From: Trichomonas tenax | Taxonomy: Eukaryota > Parabasalia > Trichomonadida > Trichomonadidae | Assembly (NCBI GenBank): GCA_023091735.1 | Contig: JALKBU010000126.1 | Coordinates: 1 to 64,000, forward strand | Reading direction: 5' to 3' | Length of the DNA stretch: 64,000 bases | Shown: positions 19,446-28,473 of the stretch, piece by piece | How the letters are laid out: each line of letters starts with the position of its first letter | How positions within the stretch are numbered: position 1 is the stretch's first letter | Notes under the pieces: generated by a model | Database searches by the model: none | The model's input: the letters and a program-made list of their open reading frames with translations, nothing else | Told to the model about the DNA's origin: nothing | Position numbers and translations under genes: made by a program

Positions 19446-20108
19446 TTAGTGATAGCTATTCTTCGAAATATGTCCGATAATGCTTACATCGTCTTCAATG
19501 AGATCATTTGTGATATCAAATTGATTTTCATTCATATCAGTATAAGTACCGATGAGTTCAATCTTGTTGAGAGCTATGCATGGTGGTTCCCCTGGGCATC
19601 TTTCATCCTGAATTAATCTAACATATTTAGCTTCATGGACGCGTCCAATATTGAATGATTTGTGAGCACAGAACTCCAAAGATACATCCCTCTCAACCTT
19701 GTGGACTGTTGTCCATGTTACGTTATCAATTGAAATTTGGAAAGACCAAGAGTAAAGACAGCACCTGCAGTAGTACCTATATTCCTCATAGCAGCAGCAC
19801 CTAGACAATGATTCACCGCAACAGCCAGCTCTGAGGAAATAACCGCTTAATTTCATAACTCTATTAGTAATTGATAAAATTATCCATGGGTGTTCATCGC
19901 ACGACTCGGGGCAGTTCGAACACCAGTCGTATTTCTTTTCAATTTGATCAAACGCATATTCAGGTTTTGTAAGCTGCAGACTTTCGTTAATACGTTGAGA
20001 ACTCGAACCGCTGACTGAGTACTTTATGATGTTTGACTTAAGCGCGCTCTTCAGAATAGAATTTGAGTCACTGAGTAAACTCGCAAACGATAAGAAATCA
20101 TTTGACAA
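19446..20108 (-). pseudogene. F5/8 type C (discoidin-like) domain protein fragment lacking an ATG
   Basis: A 220-codon frame whose second half is discoidin-like: SCDEHPWIILSITNRVMKLSGY, then SWSFQISIDNVTWTTVHKVE, and KYVRLIQDE with a closing LNKIELIGTY. In trichomonads this domain usually follows a BTB domain, as in the gene at 36438-37640; here the BTB part is absent. The frame opens after a TAA with only TTG near its start and no in-frame ATG until the VMKLSG Met, inside the domain. A Cys-rich insert (RAGCCGESLSRCCCYEEY, YCRCC) interrupts the fold. The upstream DNA carries ACATGTCA/TTACATGACA words. It is likely a truncated gene; non-AUG initiation is the alternative. Confidence 0.6.
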
Positions 20109-20628
20109 ATTTTTATTTACGCGTAAATATTTTTACATGACAAAAATATTTACATGACAATTATACAATTACATGTCAAAAATATTATATATGACAAATC
20201 TAAAACTCCAAATCAAATTTAATTGAGCAGTTCAAGATGAAGGAAAATATAATAATATTTGAATGATGTGTAATGCTATTCAAAATTTGATATTGAAGAA
20301 CAATGAATGTTATCAGACACATCAATATGAAATATACCATAAAAAAAGAAGAAAAACTCGAATTTAAACGTTAAGAAGAGAATCAAATAAGACATTAATT
20401 GCGGCTGTTATAGCGATCTGCAGACCATAATATCCAATGCCAAATACATAAAGAATAATAAAAAAAAAGTGAAAGACATCAAACGAGTCTCTATTCAATA
20501 AAGCAATGAAAAGATACACTGGTGATTATGATATTGAATTTGTTCAGGAAATGCGGTTGAGAAATAAAGAAAAACAAAGTTGAAACTGATTTCACTCAAT
20601 GCATCTTAATTATTGATGAAGAAAAGTA
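20109..20628. other. spacer with 16-19-nt-period ACATG(A/T)CA words
   Basis: On the plus strand TTACATGACA or close variants start at 20133, 20150, 20169 and 20187, just upstream of the F5/8C fragment. The rest is AT-rich spacer without a gene. Confidence 0.6.
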
Positions 20629-21718
20629 TCATTTTTTCCATGTTTCAACTAATTTCTTTGCCTCTTCACATTGATTGTGATAAATCTTTGAATACTCAAC
20701 AACAAATTTATCCCATGCTGCGTCAAAAACAATTTCAGCGTCATTTTGTAATAAATGCTTTACCATCTCCGTATTGTTCCATGATACAGCATATATCAGT
20801 GGTGTCAGTTCAAAATGATTGCGATAATTAACATCGGCACCAAGTTCGATTAATTTCTTCACGACTTTTAAGTTGTTGCACCTTGTTGCAATGATCAAAC
20901 TTGATGAATTATCTTTTCCATCAATTGAATTTATATCTGCTTTAAGTGCAACAGCATCATCAATCAATGCTGGAATTCCAAATGCCGCTGCATCGCAAAT
21001 AAAAGAAGCCAAATTTTTAGTTTTGCATAATGCGAATATCAAAATTTGAAGATTTCTATAAGTGCGAACTTTTTGCAATTGAAAAGGCAGCTCATAGTTG
21101 TTGTGTAGGTCAATTGCAACATTGTCTAAATGCACAGCAAGCGCATTATGCATGCATTGAGAATCTGGAGTTCGAAATTGAAGACATTCTTTAATAATAT
21201 CATTATTGCGACCTAAAAAACTATTTCTTATACAAATCGTAGAAATCAATGTACCATTCGCAACTAGAAAGCGAAAACACTTCACAGATCCAAATAATGA
21301 ACATTTGCTTAATAATTCATCTCTTGGAAATGATTCAAAACATTCTCCGAGTTTTTGAGGATCATCTTCAAGTATTGCTTGAATTATATCTTCTGGAATG
21401 TTTTCACTTATGATTTCATTGATTTTGGATTCATTTCTTTCATTTTTTTAACAAGAATGAAAGAATTTTATCGTTTTTAAATTCCATTACTTTAATTTGC
21501 AAATAATCTCGAAGTTTTTTGAATAATGTCCAATATGCCATAGCAAACCTCTGATTGATATTAATTGCATAGTTTATCATATCAATAAACACGTATATAT
21601 CGATATTGTTTTGATTTGAAAAATTGATTATCTTTTGAAATAGATTTTCTATGCCATTTGTCTGCAGCTGAAATAACTCCCTTGAAATCTCTATATATCC
21701 TTCGTATTTTTGAATCAT
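20629..21718 (-). pseudogene. DUF3447/ankyrin-repeat gene with a one-base frameshift at A7
   Basis: Two overlapping-phase frames make one trichomonad DUF3447 protein. Codons from ATG 21718 give the helical N-terminal region (IQKYEGYIEISRELFQLQTN, ending LSFLLKK), closed by TGA just after an A7 run (T7 on the plus strand, 21443-21449). The continuing frame, one base out, gives the typical DUF3447 block (ENIPEDIIQAILEDDP and later SLFGSVKCFRFLVANG) and ankyrin repeats with SSLIIATRCNNLKVVKKLIE and GADVNYRNHFELTPLIYA. One A fewer would join them into about 360 residues. It is a pseudogene, an assembly homopolymer error, or a gene rescued by slippage. Ankyrin repeats mediate protein binding; function unknown. 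Confidence 0.8.
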
Positions 21719-22230
21719 TGTATCATATAATTCAACATCAAATTGTTCCGTTTATAAAAAATGTCACGTTTTATTAAAATAAATAAATTCATACTCAAAA
21801 ACATAATATTGTCATTTGCAATCTGTTTAAATAAATCCGCATTGAGTTGTAGCATTCCATTATCTTCTTAGGATTATAGATTATTATTTTTAAACAAAAG
21901 ACAAATGATCAATGTCTAAAGATGATTTTAATGCTTTCGTATCTCAATAAAGGAATGGCTTAAATAAATACTGTTATCATACATATATAGTGTATTGAAA
22001 GTAGTCGTCATTATGCTTTGTTACATTATTGAATCTTAAAAAATCAAGATTGAAAAATGTAATTTAAAATTTGCAATGATGAAATTTTATCAATGTTGAA
22101 TTTGACATCGATTATGTGTATATTAGGGCTGTGTTGTGTGGAAATAAGTGTAAATCTGTTGAAACAAAATTTAAATTTAAGCACAAATTAATAATAAATA
22201 AAAAAATATAATAAATAATAAAAAATCGAA
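21719..22230. other. AT-rich intergenic spacer
   Basis: Spacer between the DUF3447 gene and the 3' end of the coiled-coil gene. Nothing recognised. Confidence 0.55.
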
Positions 22231-25200
22231 TTACATTCCAGCAAATTCGGATGCTATTTCTTCATCACTAACAGGTCCGTGAGGAGATCCGAACTTAGCG
22301 TGCTTCATCTCGGTGTTGTGTGTCTGGACGTCGCCGACAAACTTCTGATAATCGAACGAATGGTTGTCATCAAATGTAATTGGTGTATTTGGTCCCTTTC
22401 TCATCTCTTCAGGAACTTTATCGATGATATCTGCAATGCACACGTTCTCCTCTGTCTTCTTTGTCGGCGACTGACGAGGAAGAATTGAAGACTTCTTCGG
22501 TGAAACTTTAAGAACGAGATCGCCTTCATCTAATCTGAACAAGTCATCGATTTCATCCTTCTCGCTGAGATTAATCAAGCTTGGCTGAGAGTTCTGCATT
22601 CTATTGAGATTTGGACTCAACTGCAATGGCGCAGGACGCGACTTGATTGGCTTCAAGTCCGAGAATTCGTCGTCGTCATCATCAACAGGCGGCTTTGGTG
22701 TCGATATCTTCTCCTGCGAGTTATTCGCTGGCTGAAGATCATCGAAATTGTCGAACTCATCCGAATCCGGCGGCGGAAGTTTCCTGATGGCTTTGTTGAA
22801 GCGTCCCATTGAGAGCGGCATCGTGCGGCGCGCGTTGCCAGGAATGAAGCCAATCGGTGGTCGCGCAGTGTCTCCCGTTAAAGCGGAGTCCTCATCAGAG
22901 TCAATGTAGAGCTTGAGAAGCGGGAGTTTTTTCGCTGATGCTGTTGGCTGAATCTTCAGCTGTTCAGTTTCTGGTTCATCATTCATAATATTATCGATAT
23001 TGTCATCATCTGCGTATTTTGCGAGTGCTGGCTTTGCCTGTGGCTTCGGAACTTCATGTTCCAACTGTATAACAAGTGGCTTCGGCTCCGCTTTAGGCTC
23101 TGGCTTCAAAGATAAAATTGGAGGAACAGATCCAATTGGTTTGAGGTCTGCGAACTCATCATCGTCATCATCGTCCACGACACTGACGCGGCGACTGCTT
23201 TGTGAGCTTGTCTTGATTGGTTCCATATCATCATAATTATATAATTCTTCATCATCCGGTGGAGGAAGCTGCATCTTCTTTGGTTGGTTGAGTGAGATCT
23301 GTAGTGTCTGTTTTGGAGCGTTTTGCATTGGCTGATTTGATTTATTTGCAGGCTTTAAGTCTGAGAAATCATTGTCATCATCATCGATTGGCAATGGCTT
23401 CGGTTTGTCTGTTGTGCCAACTGGTTTTGGCTTATCATTCTTTTGATTTTGATTTATCTGTAAAACTGGTTGATTTGATTTGTCTGCGGACTTTAAATCC
23501 AAGAAATCATCATCGTCGTCATCGCCCGGTAATGGATTTGGTTTCTTGTTTTGATTTATTTGTAAAACTGGTTGATTTGATTTATTCGCTGGCTTCAAAT
23601 CAGAGAAGTCATCATCGTCATCAACCAATGGTTGTTTCGATCGCTCTGTTATCTTTGGTTCTTGAATTTCAAGTTTTGGCTTTGTATTATCTTGTTTTGG
23701 CATCTGCTCTCCTGATTTCGGCTGTAACAGAAGCACCGGCTTCGGGGTTTGATTGTTCATTGGCTTTAAATCTGAGAAATCATCGTCATCCCTAAATTGC
23801 GAAAGATCCTGTTTCTGTGGCGTCTTTGATGAATTTTGATGTGTCTTTGTCTGTAATTTAGGCTCTGATTCTTTGTTATTTGATGTCTGATTATTTAATT
23901 TAGGAGTATTTTCCTTGTTCTTCTGTTCGTCCTTTTCGTCTGTATCCTGTAGATTCAAATCTTGAGGCACTGTATTGTTTTTCTCTATTTCTTTCAAATC
24001 ATCCAAAACTTTTTGGACTTGTTGAAGGTTTTTCTCTCTGTTCGCGAGTCTTTCCTTCTGCGCTGCAACTGTCAGCATCAAACTCGACCTTCTCCTGTTG
24101 ATTTTCTCTGTTCCGGCTTTTATCGATTTCTCGACCTCCTCGAGAGACTTTTTGCCGTCGATATTCATAGCCCTTAATTTCTTTATTTCGTCCGATATTT
24201 CGTTTATCTGTTTCTCGAATTTTTCTGTTGATGATCTAATTTTTTCTCTGCGTTGGTTTACTGCTTTGATTTCCTGGTCATACTGCGCTTTCTGTTGCTC
24301 GAACTCAGCCTTCACAATCTTATTCCTTTCCGCTGCCTCTTCTTTGCGGGAGATTGCTTCGGTCAATTCTTTCTTTTTGGCTGAAATTTGCTGTTTCATG
24401 TCAGATGTCTCGTCGTCGAGTTGATTTGACTCTCTAATCGTCCGAGCGACCTCTTCAGTTAATTGTTGAAGTTCTTTGTCCGGTGTTAAAGCCAGTTTAA
24501 CTGACGTGGAAGATGACCTCGAGCTGCTGTCGCTTCGATCGCTGAAGATTGCCGGGTTCTTTGGCACTTTTGGTATGTAACGATTTACTCGTGATGTGGA
24601 GCTTGACGCGCTTGCGTATGACGGTGTGTTGGCTCCGAGGCGTTTGGATGAACGCGATGGTGTTTCATCTGCCTTTTGCGCTGATTTCGATCGAGATAAA
24701 ATCAATAACTGTTTCCTGAGCAAATCGTTTTCTTTTATGAGGTCTTCCATTTCCGCATTCATCTTTTTAGCCTTTTCCTTCAGTACATTAAACTTCCTTT
24801 CCGTTGAAGATTGTGATGGATTTGATTTTAATGAGTCGTTTTCTTGTACTAAGCGAGCAATTTTCTTCGCAGCTATCTCCAATTCGCCTTTAAGTTTGTT
24901 TGTCTCGTCCTGTGAGCGCTTCAATAAAACTTTCAACGAAGATTCTGTTTCTGTCTTTTTTGCTGAGCCTGAATCATTGGCGTGACCATAAGGCTTTGGT
25001 CTTTGAGTCTGATCGGATGATGGTGCAATTGCGATTTTTTCGAGCTCAGCTGACTCGGATTTTAATATGGCGATAATATTTTTCATTTGTTTTTGGTAAA
25101 AGTGCAATTTTTCTTCAGTCGGTGAGTTTGAATGTGGATTTTGGATCGCTATCTCTGATATTTGCTGATTAAACGCTAAAGCTTTTCGTTGAAAATAATC

Positions 25201-25413
25201 CATTGCGTTACATTTTGATTGTAAATTGTCGGAGGCTGTACTTTTTTGCTCCAAATCTGCTTTGGCTTTAATATAAAGAGAATTTATGAACCTGAGATTA
25301 GATGTGACTTCATCATAGTTTTTCTTCAAGCTCAAGCACATATCTTGTAATGCTCGCACGTTTTTCGTTGCCCTGATCTCTTCCACAGTGATAGGGATCC
25401 GAGGTTTTGACAT
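22231..25413 (-). CDS. large coiled-coil protein with acidic DDDDFSDLKP repeats
   Basis: A 1060-residue protein of unknown function. Residues ~1-490 are heptad-like coiled coil broken by a Ser-rich linker near 250-300. Residues ~540-930 carry about eight acidic repeats with core DDDDFSDLKP, spaced by Lys/Gln/Pro linkers such as ANKSNQPVLQINQNKK; variants include DDDDDEFADLKPIG, DDEELYNYDDMEPIK and DSDEFDNFDDLQPAN. The C terminus has DEIDDLFRLDEGDL. The architecture suggests a cytoskeletal or scaffold protein in which the repeats act as multivalent short linear motifs, but no named family is recognised. An initiator 10 bases upstream supports the start and the long clean frame makes the gene certain. 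Confidence 0.85.
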   Translation of the reverse strand: MSKPRIPITVEEIRATKNVRALQDMCLSLKKNYDEVTSNLRFINSLYIKAKADLEQKSTASDNLQSKCNAMDYFQRKALAFNQQISEIAIQNPHSNSPTEEKLHFYQKQMKNIIAILKSESAELEKIAIAPSSDQTQRPKPYGHANDSGSAKKTETESSLKVLLKRSQDETNKLKGELEIAAKKIARLVQENDSLKSNPSQSSTERKFNVLKEKAKKMNAEMEDLIKENDLLRKQLLILSRSKSAQKADETPSRSSKRLGANTPSYASASSSTSRVNRYIPKVPKNPAIFSDRSDSSSRSSSTSVKLALTPDKELQQLTEEVARTIRESNQLDDETSDMKQQISAKKKELTEAISRKEEAAERNKIVKAEFEQQKAQYDQEIKAVNQRREKIRSSTEKFEKQINEISDEIKKLRAMNIDGKKSLEEVEKSIKAGTEKINRRRSSLMLTVAAQKERLANREKNLQQVQKVLDDLKEIEKNNTVPQDLNLQDTDEKDEQKNKENTPKLNNQTSNNKESEPKLQTKTHQNSSKTPQKQDLSQFRDDDDFSDLKPMNNQTPKPVLLLQPKSGEQMPKQDNTKPKLEIQEPKITERSKQPLVDDDDDFSDLKPANKSNQPVLQINQNKKPNPLPGDDDDDDFLDLKSADKSNQPVLQINQNQKNDKPKPVGTTDKPKPLPIDDDDNDFSDLKPANKSNQPMQNAPKQTLQISLNQPKKMQLPPPDDEELYNYDDMEPIKTSSQSSRRVSVVDDDDDDEFADLKPIGSVPPILSLKPEPKAEPKPLVIQLEHEVPKPQAKPALAKYADDDNIDNIMNDEPETEQLKIQPTASAKKLPLLKLYIDSDEDSALTGDTARPPIGFIPGNARRTMPLSMGRFNKAIRKLPPPDSDEFDNFDDLQPANNSQEKISTPKPPVDDDDDEFSDLKPIKSRPAPLQLSPNLNRMQNSQPSLINLSEKDEIDDLFRLDEGDLVLKVSPKKSSILPRQSPTKKTEENVCIADIIDKVPEEMRKGPNTPITFDDNHSFDYQKFVGDVQTHNTEMKHAKFGSPHGPVSDEEIASEFAGM

Positions 25414-26335
25414 TTAAATATGTGAAGAAAAAGAAAAAAGAAAAAACTTTTTTTTAATTTAACGGTTTTGCCATTACTATTTTTTATATCTATTTTTTAT
25501 TGCATATTTGAATTGTCCTCTGTTTATATATCCAAATAATCGTGGTTTTTGAAGATGAAAATGAATTCCTGATTTTGAACATTATAGAAAATAGTGTTTA
25601 TTCGATTTCTCAAGCTTTTTTATATTATATTTTTGTTTTGTGGATATGAGATGCCATAGAATTATAATATTTATAATATTGAATTTGAATATTTTTCAAA
25701 TATCACTTTGATCAATTATTATATTTATGGTATTATTATGTTTCATCTATATAGTATAGTGCATATAGATCCATATGCTGAAATTTACTTGATAATCAAA
25801 ATGAAACAGAAGTTGATGAAGAAGAATTATATTAAAATTTCAGCAATATCAAAAAACTATACATCACATGTTTAATTTGTTTATATGGTTGAATTTATAC
25901 CACTTCGTTAATTTGATAATGATTCAAAATATTGTGCATTTTCCAAGTTCATACATATGGTATCATATATTGGTAAGACTTCAATGGATATAGAATATCG
26001 TTTTATATGTTGTAATAGGAAGTATATAGTAAATTGCATCCAAAAATAGAAAATGTTCGAAGTAATAATAGGAACGAGCCTTAATATGTTAAAATTTACA
26101 ATAACCAATGAATGCATAGTCTATTTTATTATCATATATGAAGATATCCAAAATTTTATTGAATGATAAAATATATTATGGAAATTGCCCATTTCCGTTA
26201 AGATTCGTAATAGGCTTAGATGGTACTAATATATGGATTTAAAGGAAATGTCAACGATGGAATTGATATAATACTAAATTAAAATAAAACGGAAATGATA
26301 ACCATAGTAAAATAATGATTATCTTCTGATTTGAA
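25414..26335. other. AT-rich intergenic spacer with initiator at 25421-25425
   Basis: TCACA (complement of 25421-25425) is the initiator of the coiled-coil gene, giving a 10-base leader. The remaining ~900 bp is AT-rich with no supported gene; a 69-codon minus frame (25908-26117) has no motif. ATTTGAA at 26329-26335 is the left flank of the next mobile element. Confidence 0.55.
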
Positions 26336-26996
26336 GGGTTGAATTTTTCCCTGTTGACTTTTTTGAGTTTTGGAATTTTTAACGAGCAAACCCCTCTATC
26401 AAGCCAAACTGAGAAGACATTTACGTGCTTTTCAGGGGTGCTGAGTATGTTTATAGCATTTGCTTGTCTATTTAACTTGAGGATCTCCATGCCTCCATGA
26501 GATTTCAGCAAATTTTGACATGTAAAATAACGAAAGTCACTATTTCCGACACTTATTATCTGATATTTGACATGTAATGTTACCAATGAGCAAATTTTGT
26601 GTGAACTTGAGGTAGCATAACTTTAGGTATGCTCGATGTATAGGCAAAGGAATGCCGTTTGACTCGCGCGCGTAGCGTATTTTTTCTTTTCTATTTTTTG
26701 ATTTTTCTAGAGGAACTCTAGAAAAAATAAGCGAGCGAACGCTATAATAGTGAGATGTAGTTGTTATAATCATCAAAGAGATTCATAACAGAAGCCCATT
26801 AATGATTTGTAATGGGTTTTTGTTTGTAATCATATCATGATTAAGTAATACCTCGCTAAGATCATGAAACAGATCGCACCACTAGAATCAACACCCCCAA
26901 AAAGCACGTAAATGTTTCATCAGATTCGTCCAGGAAGGGGGTTACTCGTTAAAAATCGCAAAACTCAAAAAGGTCAACGAGAAAAAAAGTGGAGCC
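26336..26996 (+). mobile_element. long-TIR non-autonomous element, copy 1
   Basis: A ~660-bp element with inverted ends about 100-150 bp long. The left end (GTTGACTTTTTTGAGTTTTG, then TTTTTAACGAG and ACATTTACGTGCTTTT) is mirrored at the right end on the other strand. ATTTGAA occurs at both flanks (26329-26335 and 26998-27004). An internal small palindrome TTTTTCTAGAG/CTCTAGAAAAA lies near 26700-26730. Copy 2 at 39064-39744 is in reverse orientation. Long TIRs suggest a Mutator-like origin, but no transposase is present. Short frames in it (for example 26251-26586) are conserved between copies only because the DNA is. Confidence 0.75.
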
Positions 26997-27152
26997 AATT
27001 TGAACTAATTATAAACCAATCAGCGAAATTTAACACGTTCAAAGTGTATAAATAGACGATATTTGAATGAACATAGTGTTAATTTCGACCATTAATGAAG
27101 AATCAAAAAATTGAAAAAATAATCGAATAAAAAAAAGAACTAAATTAAATTT

Positions 27153-28073
27153 TTACTGTTTCAGCTCACTAACTGAGAGGCCAGAAACGATAGATCCGTC
27201 GTCCATAAGCATAGCAAACGGCATATGTTCAGTATTGTGGAAGAGGCCGTATTCACCTGTTTCCTTCTTGATGCAGATGACGCCACCGACATGTCTCGGT
27301 GACTTCGCGAATGCGTTGATCGCCTCCTTAGCTGCCTGCATTGGCGGCATCTTCGGGAGACGCTCCGCTGTCTTCGCGCCGAGGAGCTCGACGAGGATAG
27401 CCTCGCCGTAACCTGTGCACGAGCAGCAGCCTTCTGCATCGTTTGCGTAAACGCCGCAGCCTGGGAACGGAGAATCGCCAACTCTGCCGGAAGGAGCGAA
27501 AGGTGTTCCACCTGTTGATGTGCCAGCGGCGATGTGGCCGTGGATATCTCTGGCAACGCAGCCGACGGTTCCGTGGTCCGGAGGAGGTTTAACGAACAAA
27601 TCAAGTGGGTCTCCGTGGCCAGAGAACTGATCCTGGATGAATCTGTTGTATCTAGTCTCGAATGTTTCGTCAGGAAGAATTGGAACTCCCATTTCTTTGA
27701 CTAAATTCATAGCGCCCTCACCTGAGAGAATAGAGAAGCGTGGGTCGTCGACCATCCTTCTGGCGACCATGATTGGGTTCTGGACACCGTGAAGTGAGAG
27801 AATTGCGCCATATCTGAGATCGCCAGTCATAATACCAGCGTCCATTTGGTGACTTCCTTTGGCATTGTATACAGAGCCGAAACCTGCGTCCGAAACGGGG
27901 CAGTCCTCAAGCACTGTGATTGTTGCTGCAACAATATCTTCAGCAGAAGCTCCTGTTCTCGCGACTTCCACGCCATGGGCGACGGCCTTCTTGACCCACT
28001 CAACAGACTCCTCCCTGAACTGCGGTGGAATGTCCGACGCGCCAAGGTGGACGAGAATTCGGGGCTGGAACAT
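27153..28073 (-). CDS. isoaspartyl peptidase / L-asparaginase, Ntn-hydrolase (T2) family
   Basis: A 306-residue N-terminal-nucleophile hydrolase, made as a precursor that cleaves itself before Thr169 to expose the catalytic Thr. The nucleophile motif is HGTVGCVARD (168-177), followed by GTSTGG (184-189) and GRVGDSP (196-202), whose Arg and Asp bind the substrate carboxylate, and CTGYGEA (219-225) in place of the usual GTGxGE. The N-terminal ECP/DAGFGSVYN-type block (CPVSDAGFGSVYN) matches the alpha subunit. It should hydrolyse L-asparagine or isoaspartyl dipeptides. No signal peptide, so cytosolic. Codon use is GC-rich, as in the ribosomal genes: high expression or transfer from bacteria are both possible. 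AACGGTTA (M3-like) lies 25 bases upstream. Confidence 0.93.
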   Translation of the reverse strand: MFQPRILVHLGASDIPPQFREESVEWVKKAVAHGVEVARTGASAEDIVAATITVLEDCPVSDAGFGSVYNAKGSHQMDAGIMTGDLRYGAILSLHGVQNPIMVARRMVDDPRFSILSGEGAMNLVKEMGVPILPDETFETRYNRFIQDQFSGHGDPLDLFVKPPPDHGTVGCVARDIHGHIAAGTSTGGTPFAPSGRVGDSPFPGCGVYANDAEGCCSCTGYGEAILVELLGAKTAERLPKMPPMQAAKEAINAFAKSPRHVGGVICIKKETGEYGLFHNTEHMPFAMLMDDGSIVSGLSVSELKQ

Positions 28074-28097
28074 TTATTTTAGATTTCTTGAAATCTC

Positions 28098-28105
28098 TAA
28101 CCGTT
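28098..28105 (-). promoter_or_regulatory. M3-like motif of the asparaginase gene
   Basis: AACGGTTA on the gene strand fits the Myb-type M3 consensus, 25 bases before the ATG. Confidence 0.4.
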
Positions 28106-28205
28106 TTCTAATAAAACGATGCTATCGTCATTGATCGCTATTTTCGCTATATAATATCTCCTCACTCTATGAGTTTGGAAGGATTTTGAGAACAGCGGAC
28201 TATTC

Positions 28206-28332
28206 TGTGGCACTTTTGGATGATTAATGTCACATTTTCTCGAAAAATTGTCATGTTTTGAGAATATTTGTCACATTTTCATGTAAAGTTGTCATGTTTT
28301 TGGTTCATTTTTGATGTTATTGTCACTTTTTG
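28206..28332. repeat. degenerate ~21-nt array, TGTCA(C/T)-core
   Basis: Units starting TGTGGCAC, TGTCACAT, TGTCATGT, TGTCACAT, TGTCATGT and TGATGTTA begin at 28206, 28228, 28249, 28269, 28290 and 28312 (steps 22, 21, 20, 21, 22). Each unit pairs the core with a T-tract. It lies 130-260 bp upstream of the asparaginase gene. Confidence 0.65.
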
Positions 28333-28380
28333 AAAAATGCTTCAACATATTGATAATTATCATTGGCTGGATACAAACAA

Positions 28381-28473
28381 CATTTTTAATCTAGGTACTC
28401 TACGGGCGTGTTCCTCACAATATTGCGGGAGCCCCCTTGAAAAAATTGAGAGGAGTACCTATCTTTAAAAATG
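28381..28473. other. 93-bp imperfect palindrome with GC-rich interior
   Basis: The left arm CATTTTTAATCTAGGTACTC (28381-28400) pairs with the right arm ending at 28473; the core TAGGTACTC/GAGTACCTA is perfect. The interior (28401-28452) is GC-rich against an AT-rich background and can pair GGGC with GCCC. It could encode a structured RNA or be a tiny inverted-repeat element. No known RNA family is recognised. Confidence 0.5.
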
